Of a stretch of DNA of 6,520 nucleotides, positions 1 through 5,783 are shown one piece after another. The stretch is taken from the NCBI GenBank assembly GCA_029256005.1, contig JAQSYS010000208.1, positions 1 to 6,520 on the forward strand. Reading direction: 5' to 3'. This stretch comes from Sedimentibacter sp. GTDB taxonomy: Bacteria; Bacillota; Clostridia; Tissierellales; Sedimentibacteraceae. Numbering within the stretch: the first letter of the stretch is position 1; every line of letters begins with the position of its first letter. A model generated the notes under the pieces. The model ran no database searches, was not told where the DNA came from, and saw only the letters and a program-made list of their open reading frames with translations. A program made the position numbers and the translations under genes.

Positions 1-1446
1 AACTATACGAATTTAAATGGCTGTAGAATTAAAGTTGTGTATGAAGATGACTCCTTTAACGGAGATGTTATAGGGATAATAGCTTATAAGGAAACTGATA
101 TACAAGTCATGGAAAGAAATGACTTGTATAAACAAGGAAGCAAGGTATTTGCCGGTAAAAATCTTCCGGTAAAATCAAATGGCGAAATTAATTATAATAA
201 GCTCCATGTTTACGGAGATGCCAGTTCATTAGAAGAAATAAAAATAAATGATGCTGTGTATTTTTATGAAACAAAGGATTCATCAAGAGTTACTGCTCTT
301 ACATTAATAGTTGTGAGAAAACAAACTGACGGTATAATAACAGGTGTACAATCAATAAATGATAACACTTTTTATACCGTAAATAGCATAAGCTATAAAA
401 CAGGAGATAATTTCATTTTTACAGAAGAAGCTTCTGTCAATGATAATGTGAAATTAATACTTGATAAAAATAACAATATAATTAAGTTAAATATTCTAGA
501 CTTTGGAAAATATCCATCCACATTCGGAATAGTGTTGAGTGCAGCCAGCGGTACAAATAGCAGCGCATCAGCTAAGATATTTGATGAATTCGGTGGATTA
601 AGGACTTATAACCTTGCAGATAATTCAAGCGTTGTAAATGTAATTGACAATGGAACTAGTTTAATTAATAAAACTAGTTTAAAAAAGAATGATTTAGTGA
701 AATTTGACCCTGCAGCAAGCGGTACATTGAAAATCATTAATTATGTTCCGTCTCCAACATATATTGCAAGCAGTTACAACACTGATACACGCACATTGCA
801 AAACGGCTATTGGATTTCATCTGAAACATTTATAGTCTATGAATCTAATGGAAAATATCAGCTTCTTGAGCCAAACCAGCTCAGTACCTATTTGGAAGGC
901 AAAGCAGTAATAGGATATAATTCACATATCGATGCTTTATATTTAAGCAGAGGAATTAAAACTGAAAGTGTAATAAATGTAACTCCTGAAGCACCGCAAA
1001 CTTTTAACGGTACAATATACGGAATAATTAAAGGTGTTACAAAAATTGATGATACTACAAGTCATGTTCAGTTTTTCAATAATAGCAATGTTTTTTCTGT
1101 ATCAAACGCTTCAGCTGCTGGCAAAAGAGTTTCATCGGTTTTAAATTCATATGTCAGGGCTGAAATAGTTAATGGGACACTCATAAGTATAGAAAAAGTG
1201 ACCCCTGAAACAGATAAAGTTAAAATAACTCAGGTTTACTCAAATCAACTTTTAATAGACAGTATAACCTATATGGAATATGCAACAGATATAAAGGTAT
1301 ATGTGTGCACTTTAGATAAGGCAGGCAATGTAACAAGCTTTAAAACAGGAGTTAAAAGTGACATAAAATCAGGCTCTGTTGTCCAGCTTTATGATTTGTA
1401 CGGAGGATTTGACGGGATAGTAGACATAGTAATGGTATATCAATAA
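1..1446 (+). CDS. S-layer-like modular surface protein, C-terminal part (5' end outside window)
   Basis: The reading frame is open from base 1 to a TAA at 1444-1446, giving 481 visible residues. The GTG at 37 is not a credible start: the frame continues upstream without a stop and no ribosome binding site precedes it. The protein is rich in Ser, Thr, Asn, Val and Ile, has very few Cys (two in the visible part) and shows no membrane span or catalytic motif. It consists of about six degenerate modules of 65-83 residues. Each opens with a Gly-Ile/Val strand (such as VIGII, IITGV, TIYGII) and closes with an N-D-x-V-like turn and an alternating hydrophobic strand; the closing motifs start near bases 247, 442, 688, 895, 1144 and 1369. 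This resembles the beta-rich regions of clostridial S-layer or SLH-domain proteins, so a cell-wall or secreted location is inferred. No SLH domain or signal peptide is visible; these would lie upstream. The exact function is unknown. A terminator follows directly. Confidence 0.75.
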   Translation, partial: NYTNLNGCRIKVVYEDDSFNGDVIGIIAYKETDIQVMERNDLYKQGSKVFAGKNLPVKSNGEINYNKLHVYGDASSLEEIKINDAVYFYETKDSSRVTALTLIVVRKQTDGIITGVQSINDNTFYTVNSISYKTGDNFIFTEEASVNDNVKLILDKNNNIIKLNILDFGKYPSTFGIVLSAASGTNSSASAKIFDEFGGLRTYNLADNSSVVNVIDNGTSLINKTSLKKNDLVKFDPAASGTLKIINYVPSPTYIASSYNTDTRTLQNGYWISSETFIVYESNGKYQLLEPNQLSTYLEGKAVIGYNSHIDALYLSRGIKTESVINVTPEAPQTFNGTIYGIIKGVTKIDDTTSHVQFFNNSNVFSVSNASAAGKRVSSVLNSYVRAEIVNGTLISIEKVTPETDKVKITQVYSNQLLIDSITYMEYATDIKVYVCTLDKAGNVTSFKTGVKSDIKSGSVVQLYDLYGGFDGIVDIVMVYQ

Positions 1447-1452
1447 ACAGTA

Positions 1453-1476
1453 AAAAAAGGGCTTTCGCCCTTTTTT
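1453..1476. terminator. Bidirectional Rho-independent terminator between convergent genes
   Basis: A 10-bp stem (AAAAAAGGGC paired with GCCCTTTTTT) encloses a TTTC loop. The GC core is flanked by A and T runs, so either strand shows a hairpin followed by a U tract. On the + strand it ends the surface-protein gene 6 bases after its stop. On the - strand it lies about 40 bases past the ABC-F stop, and no other terminator is seen there, so it probably serves both genes. Confidence 0.9.
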
Positions 1477-1516
1477 ATTTTACAATTTTTTCAGCCTTCG
1501 TTTGATACTGTTAATA

Positions 1517-3073
1517 TTACACTATTTTTGTTGTAAAGTTTTCTATATTCCATACATCAGTAACAAAGCTTTCATAGAAGTATGGTTCGTGACTTACGAG
1601 TAAGATAGTTCCTTTGAATTCAGCCAGTGCCTTTTCCAATTCATCCTTAGCTTCAGGGTCAAGGTGGTTAGTAGGCTCATCAAGAACCAAAAAGTTTAAC
1701 TCTTTTAAAAGTATTTTACAAAGTCTCACCTTTGCATTTTCCCCTCCAGACAATACCTTCATCATGCTTGTTATGTTTTCTGTAGTTAAGCCACACCTCG
1801 CTAACTCCAGTCTGACCTCATGATTTGTCAATGAAGGATATTCGTTCCACACCTCATCCAAAGCAGTATTTGAATTATTTTTGGAGTCCTCCTGCTCAAA
1901 ATAACCATACTCTACATTTTCTCCAAATGTTACACTGCCGCTTATAGGTGGTATAATGCCAAGCATAGTTTTTAACAGTGTTGATTTTCCAAGACCATTA
2001 ACACCTGTCAAAGCAATTTTCTTATTTCTCTCCACCTGAAAATTCATAGGATTTGTCAATGGCTGATCATATCCTATTACTAAATCTTTTGCATCTATTA
2101 AAAATCTGCTTGGAGCTTTAGTTTCCTTAAACTTGAATGTTGGTTTCGGTTTATCTCTAGGTCTTTCTAATATATCCATCTTTTCAAGCTGTTTCATACG
2201 GCTGTTTGCCATGCCGCGTGTTGCAACTCTCGCTTTATTACGGGCAATGAAATCTTCCAACCTTCCAATTTCTTTTTGCTGTTTTTCAAATTCACGTTCT
2301 TCTTTTTGTTTATTTAATTCATAAATTCTTTTAAATTCCTCATAATTTCCAACGTAGCGTGTCAAACTGCAGTTTTCAACATGGTAGATAATGTTGCATA
2401 CATCGTTGATAAATGGCACATCATGAGAAATTAATATAAATGCATTTTCATAATTCTGAAGATAGTTAGTTAACCATCTGATATGATTTTCATCTAAATA
2501 GTTTGTAGGCTCATCGAGAAGTAGTATGGTTGGATTTTGTAACAATAGTTTTGTCAATAATACCTTTGTTCTCTGTCCTCCGCTCAGTTCATCTACTTGT
2601 CTGTCTAGACCGATATCCCCTAAACCAAGACCATTTGCTATCTCTTCAATTTTTGTATCTATAAAATAAAATCCACTTGAATCCAAAATAGTTTGAATAT
2701 CTGCAGCATCTTCCATCATCCTGTTTACTTCATCTTCATCTGCAGCTCCCATATCCTCATACAGCTTCATCATTTCTTGTTCCATTTTGAATAACTCATC
2801 AAAAGCCAAACGCAGATTTTCTTTTATTGTTGTTCCTGGCTTCAATGCTGAATGCTGGTCAAGATAGCCAACAGTCACTCTCTTAGACCACTCAACTGTT
2901 CCTTCATCCGGCATAAGTTTCCCTGTAATAATATTCAAAAATGTAGATTTTCCTTCGCCGTTTGCACCTATTAATGCAACATGCTCTCCCTTTAAAAGCC
3001 TAAATGATACATTTTCCAGAATAGCACGTGCTCCAAAGCCATGATTTACACTTCTTACATCTAAAATACTCAT
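1517..3073 (-). CDS. yfmM: ABC-F family ATPase, YfmM-like ribosome-associated protein
   Basis: The 518-residue protein has two ABC ATPase domains and no membrane segment, the hallmark of ABC-F proteins, which bind the ribosomal E site and act on translation rather than transport. Domain 1 has Walker A GANGEGKST (36-44), signature LSGGQ (162-166) and Walker B LLLDEPTN (183-190, with the catalytic Glu). Domain 2 has Walker A GVNGLGKST (about 356-364), signature LSGGE (about 440-444) and Walker B LVLDEPTN (about 463-470). Between them, about residues 243-325, lies the charged helical linker (RNKARVATR region) that reaches into the ribosome. Length and recalled sequence best match Bacillus YfmM, close to the YkpA/YbiT group; the paralog assignment is from memory. 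The ATG at 3073 is supported by AAGGAGAA a few bases upstream. All ATPase motifs are intact. A housekeeping translation factor is likelier than a dedicated resistance protein, but the sequence alone cannot exclude antibiotic protection. Confidence 0.93.
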   Translation of the reverse strand: MSILDVRSVNHGFGARAILENVSFRLLKGEHVALIGANGEGKSTFLNIITGKLMPDEGTVEWSKRVTVGYLDQHSALKPGTTIKENLRLAFDELFKMEQEMMKLYEDMGAADEDEVNRMMEDAADIQTILDSSGFYFIDTKIEEIANGLGLGDIGLDRQVDELSGGQRTKVLLTKLLLQNPTILLLDEPTNYLDENHIRWLTNYLQNYENAFILISHDVPFINDVCNIIYHVENCSLTRYVGNYEEFKRIYELNKQKEEREFEKQQKEIGRLEDFIARNKARVATRGMANSRMKQLEKMDILERPRDKPKPTFKFKETKAPSRFLIDAKDLVIGYDQPLTNPMNFQVERNKKIALTGVNGLGKSTLLKTMLGIIPPISGSVTFGENVEYGYFEQEDSKNNSNTALDEVWNEYPSLTNHEVRLELARCGLTTENITSMMKVLSGGENAKVRLCKILLKELNFLVLDEPTNHLDPEAKDELEKALAEFKGTILLVSHEPYFYESFVTDVWNIENFTTKIV

Positions 3074-3120
3074 AAATTCTCCTTAGTATAGTATAATTGA
3101 CGATTGTCAATAATAATCAT
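3070..3120 (-). CDS. Possible 16-residue leader ORF overlapping the ABC-F start
   Basis: On the - strand an ATG at 3120 opens a frame encoding MIIIDNRQLYYTKENL. It stops at a TGA (3072-3070) that overlaps the ABC-F ATG in an ATGA arrangement, as in translationally coupled genes. The ATG lies about 11 bases from the predicted transcript start and has no Shine-Dalgarno sequence, so initiation would be near-leaderless or weak. The ORF covers a 6-bp inverted repeat (3096-3111) and the ABC-F ribosome binding site. Several resistance ABC-F genes are known to be controlled by short upstream ORFs, which makes the layout suggestive. However, a 16-codon ORF in AT-rich DNA can easily arise by chance. 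Treat as a hypothesis. Confidence 0.25.
   Translation of the reverse strand: MIIIDNRQLYYTKENL
3077..3084 (-). promoter_or_regulatory. Ribosome binding site of the ABC-F gene
   Basis: On the - strand AAGGAGAA ends 3 bases before the ATG at 3073, with the GGAG core 5 bases away. This fixes the start codon. The site lies inside the possible leader ORF at 3070-3120, so ribosomes translating the leader would pass over it. Confidence 0.85.
3096..3111. repeat. Inverted repeat in the ABC-F leader
   Basis: ATTGAC and GTCAAT form a perfect 6-bp inverted repeat around a 4-base centre (GATT on the + strand). It lies in the transcribed leader of the ABC-F gene, between its promoter and ribosome binding site. 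It could be a weak RNA hairpin or an operator half-site pair. No U tract follows, so it is not a terminator by itself. Confidence 0.4.
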
Positions 3121-3138
3121 ATTAAAACTACAAACCTT

Positions 3139-3167
3139 ATAATATTAAAAATTGTGCAGGTTGTAAA
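3139..3167 (-). promoter_or_regulatory. Sigma-A promoter of the ABC-F gene
   Basis: Reading the - strand, TTTACA (3167-3162) is followed by a 17-base spacer and TATTAT (3144-3139). The predicted transcript starts near 3131-3133, giving a leader of about 60 bases. The promoter faces left, and its -35 box is less than 10 bases from the -35 box of the first right-facing alr promoter. Confidence 0.7.
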
Positions 3168-3174
3168 CACATTT

Positions 3175-3203
3175 TTGAAATTTATATTTATTTAGCATAT
3201 AAT
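3175..3203 (+). promoter_or_regulatory. Upstream sigma-A promoter (P1) of alr-glyA
   Basis: TTGAAA (3175-3180), a 17-base spacer and a consensus TATAAT (3198-3203) form a strong sigma-A-like promoter pointing at alr. Its predicted start near 3210 would give a leader of about 74 bases running through the second promoter. Confidence 0.6.
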
Positions 3204-3216
3204 TTTTTTCATATCA

Positions 3217-3245
3217 TTGATTTAATTAAACTGGTTTGATATAAT
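3217..3245 (+). promoter_or_regulatory. Downstream sigma-A promoter (P2) of alr-glyA
   Basis: TTGATT (3217-3222), a 17-base spacer and a perfect TATAAT (3240-3245) lie 39 bases upstream of the alr start. The predicted transcript begins near 3252, leaving about 32 bases of leader with AGGAGG at 3269-3274. No riboswitch or T-box could fit in so short a leader. Confidence 0.75.
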
Positions 3246-3283
3246 TAATGTATGTGTTAGTAATTTTTAGGAGGATTAAATAA

Positions 3284-4356
3284 GTGAACGAAAAGATTAG
3301 ACCTGCTTGGGTCGAAATTAACAGAAAAAAAGCAATACATAACTTTTTAGAAGTAAGAAGAGCTGTAGGTCCAAACGTTAAAATATGTGCTGTTGTAAAA
3401 GCTGACAGCTATGGAATGGGATCAATGGAACTTTCTAAAATGTATTTAGAAAACGGTGTTGATATGTTTGCCGTAGCAGTCATTTCTGAAGCATTTGAGC
3501 TTAGAGAAGAAATCAAAAACAAAGATATTCTGGTTCTAGGCTATACTCCTGAAGAATTTTACGATGATGCAATCAATAATGACATAACATTAGCTATTTA
3601 CGACTATGAACTAGCAGAAAAATTAAATTTAGCTGCTAAAAATTTGAATAAGAAGGCTAAAATACATATAAAGATAGAAACAGGAATGAACAGACTTGGA
3701 TTCCTGACGACAGAAGAAAATGCCGACAAGGTTGCAGCTATTTCTAAAATGGAAAACATAAAAATTGAAGGTGCATTTTCTCACCATGCAAAAGCAGATG
3801 AAAAAGACAAAACTACTGCAAATAAACAGGCACAAAAATTTGTTGATTTCATGAGCATGCTTGAAAAAAGAAATGTAATAATCCCTATCAAGCATATTGC
3901 TAACAGTGCTACTATAATTGATATGCCGGAATACTATTTCGACATGGTAAGACCAGGTATAATATTATCGGGTTTTTATCCATCAGATGAAGTAAATATG
4001 CAAGAGTATAAATTCGAGATTTGTGTAACATTAAAAGCAAGAGTAGCAAATGTAAAGACCATTGAAACCGGAGAAGGCGTAGGTTATGGACATTTATTTA
4101 GTACAACGAAATCAACTGTTGTAGGAACAATTCCATTAGGTTATGCTGATGGTTACTCAAGGCTTTTATCTAATAAGGGATACATTGTAGTAAAAGGTGT
4201 AAAATGTCCTATTATAGGCAAAGTATGCATGCAATAATTTACGGTGATGGCACAGATGGAGCTATGACAGCAGAAGATGTTGCAAATATGAGAGGTACAA
4301 TATCATATGAAGTTTTAACAAATCTAGGGAAGAGACTTCCAAAAATCTACAAATAG
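3284..4356 (+). pseudogene. alr: Alanine racemase, disrupted by an internal frame-changing deletion
   Basis: Intact Alr is a PLP enzyme interconverting L- and D-alanine for peptidoglycan. The start is GTG at 3284, with AGGAGG at 3269-3274. The first 316 residues align well with the family as I recall it: the PLP lysine K39 in KADSYGMG, R137 in GMNRLG, N207-S208, R223 in VRPG and catalytic Y268 in VGYGH. After GKVCM the frame reads one Gln and stops at 4237 (317 residues). A different frame, 4234-4356, encodes the normal 40-residue C-terminus from IIYGDG through GTISYE to KIYK and a TAG. The conserved stretch that normally begins D-Q after CM, including the active-site Asp, is absent. About 18-20 codons are missing, and frame logic needs a loss of 3n+1 bases, roughly 52-58. 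With them the protein would be about 375 residues, the usual length. The product is probably inactive. A sequencing or assembly error cannot be excluded, since the rest is well preserved. Confidence 0.88.
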
Positions 4357-4360
4357 GAGA
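4355..4360 (+). promoter_or_regulatory. glyA ribosome binding site overlapping the alr stop
   Basis: AGGAGA overlaps the original alr TAG (4354-4356) and sits 5 bases before the glyA ATG at 4366. This spacing suggests that glyA was translationally coupled to alr. In the present sequence the main alr frame already stops at 4237, leaving about 117 untranslated bases before this site. Confidence 0.8.
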
Positions 4361-4365
4361 TAATT

Positions 4366-5589
4366 ATGAACTTTGATTTAATCAAGCAAAATGACAATGA
4401 TCTTTACAGTGCAATGATGGAAGAAAAAGAAAGACAAAACATCAATATTGAACTTATCGCTTCCGAAAATTTCGTATCAGAGACTGTTTTACAAGCAATG
4501 GGGAGCCACCTAACAAACAAATATGCTGAAGGATATCCAGGAAAGAGATATTATGGCGGATGTGAATTCGTTGATAAGGTTGAAAACCTTGCAAGAGACA
4601 GAGCTAAAAAGATTTTTGGTGCAGATCATGCAAATGTTCAACCTCATTCAGGTTCTAATGCAAACTTTGGTGTTTATTTTTCAATTTTAAAACCAGGTGA
4701 TAAGATTTTAGGCATGGACTTATCAATGGGTGGACATTTAACTCACGGTAGCCCTGTAAATATGTCAGGATCATATTTCAATGTAGTTTTTTATGGTGTA
4801 GACAAAGAAACTGAAAGAATTGATTATGATAAAGTTAGAGAAATAGCAAAACAAGAGCAACCTAAGTTAATTGTTGCAGGAGCAAGTGCTTATTCAAGAT
4901 TTATAGATTTTAAAGCTTTCAGAGAAATTGCTGATGAAGTAGGAGCATACTTTATGGTTGACATGGCTCATATCGCTGGACTTGTTGCTGCAGGACTCCA
5001 TCCAAATCCAGTAGAATATGCCGACTTCGTTACTACGACAACTCATAAGACATTAAGAGGACCTCGTGGAGGTATGATACTTTGCAAAAATGAATTTGCT
5101 CAGAAAATTGATAAAGCCATATTCCCTGGTATTCAAGGCGGACCTTTGATGCACGTCATTGCAGCAAAAGCAGCATGCTTTAAAGAAGTAATGGAAGATA
5201 GCTTCAAGGATTACCAACAACAGATTTTAAATAATGCTAACGCTTTGTCTAAAGAATTGACTGAAAGAGGCTTTAGAATTGTTTCTGGCGGAACAGACAA
5301 TCATTTAATGCTTGTAGACCTTAGAAACAAAGACTTAACTGGCAAGGAAGCTGAAAAACTTCTTGATGAAATTCATATTACAACAAATAAAAACACTATT
5401 CCTTTCGATCCTCAAAGTCCATTTGTTACAAGTGGTCTTAGAATAGGTACTCCAGCAGTTACAACAAGAGGTATGAAGGAAGCAGAAATGATTGAATTAG
5501 CTGAAATAATCGATAACGCCTTAAGCAAAAAAGAAGATTACGATTTGTTGAAACAAAAAGTTTTAAATTTAACTTCAAAATTCATATAA
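4366..5589 (+). CDS. glyA: Serine hydroxymethyltransferase
   Basis: This cytosolic PLP enzyme converts serine and tetrahydrofolate to glycine and 5,10-methylene-tetrahydrofolate, the main entry of one-carbon units. The 407 residues are close to the usual 410-420. Family motifs run in order: IELIASEN near residues 28-35, KYAEGYPGKRYYGG near 52-65, HSGSNAN near 94-100, VDMAHIAG near 198-205 (the Asp that contacts the PLP ring nitrogen), TTTTHKTLRGPRGG with the PLP lysine K228, and SGLRIGTPA with the substrate-carboxylate Arg R359. No frameshift or missing key residue is seen. The ATG at 4366 is supported by AGGAGA 5 bases upstream. It lies 9 bp after the alr C-terminal frame, with no promoter seen between them, so it is probably read from the alr promoters. 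SHMT enzymes are known to have slow side reactions with alanine, of interest beside a broken racemase. Confidence 0.97.
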   Translation: MNFDLIKQNDNDLYSAMMEEKERQNINIELIASENFVSETVLQAMGSHLTNKYAEGYPGKRYYGGCEFVDKVENLARDRAKKIFGADHANVQPHSGSNANFGVYFSILKPGDKILGMDLSMGGHLTHGSPVNMSGSYFNVVFYGVDKETERIDYDKVREIAKQEQPKLIVAGASAYSRFIDFKAFREIADEVGAYFMVDMAHIAGLVAAGLHPNPVEYADFVTTTTHKTLRGPRGGMILCKNEFAQKIDKAIFPGIQGGPLMHVIAAKAACFKEVMEDSFKDYQQQILNNANALSKELTERGFRIVSGGTDNHLMLVDLRNKDLTGKEAEKLLDEIHITTNKNTIPFDPQSPFVTSGLRIGTPAVTTRGMKEAEMIELAEIIDNALSKKEDYDLLKQKVLNLTSKFI

Positions 5590-5603
5590 GCTTTTATAAG
5601 TTT

Positions 5604-5642
5604 GACAGCTTTTTAATATAATTATTAAAAGGCTGTCTTTTT
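5604..5642 (+). terminator. Rho-independent terminator after glyA
   Basis: A 15-bp stem with one T-G wobble (GACAGC at 5604-5609 paired with GCTGTC at 5632-5637, then an AT-rich upper stem) closes on a TAAT loop and is followed by TTTTT. It begins 15 bases after the glyA stop and separates the alr-glyA unit from the next gene. Confidence 0.92.
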
Positions 5643-5720
5643 ATATCGCAAAACATAAACATATATAATATTTTGTCCGCAAATTGTGTAAAGGTGTATT
5701 CTATATCACGGAAAAAATTG

Positions 5721-5749
5721 TTGCAGAAAAATGTTTTCAATGGTATAAT
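5721..5749 (+). promoter_or_regulatory. Extended -10 sigma-A promoter of the binding-protein gene
   Basis: TTGCAG (5721-5726), a 17-base spacer and a perfect TATAAT (5744-5749) preceded by TGG, an extended -10 element. The predicted start near 5756 leaves a leader of about 28 bases before the ATG at 5784, so the gene is independent of glyA. Confidence 0.8.
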
Positions 5750-5783
5750 TATAGAAATTTATTTAAAAGGTGAGGAGAAGAAT

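Noticed and set aside
37..39. GTG at 37 as the start of the surface-protein gene
   Set aside because: The same frame is open back to base 1, no ribosome binding site precedes the GTG, and the sequence around it is already inside a repeat module.
1614..1823. Short + strand open frame (and another at 2133-2324) inside the ABC-F gene
   Set aside because: Both are antisense to well-conserved ABC-F coding sequence and have no ribosome binding site or recognisable product.
3085..3110. Perfect TTGACA on the - strand as the -35 box of the ABC-F promoter
   Set aside because: The nearest TATACT elements lie 9 or 14 bases away, too close for sigma-A, and would place the transcript start at the ribosome binding site. 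The TTTACA/TATTAT pair upstream has the ideal 17-base spacer.
3629..3895. 88-codon - strand open frame inside alr
   Set aside because: Antisense to conserved alr sequence; the Phe- and Cys-rich product is typical of reversed Lys/Glu-rich coding DNA.
4226..4240. Programmed ribosomal frameshifting joining the two alr frames
   Set aside because: No slippery heptamer or downstream structure is evident, and joining the frames would still lack about 18-20 conserved residues. A deletion explains both facts.
5590..5783. Riboswitch or small RNA between glyA and the binding-protein gene
   Set aside because: The only strong structure is the glyA terminator. The predicted leader of the next gene is about 28 bases, too short for a riboswitch, and no conserved RNA motif is recognisable.
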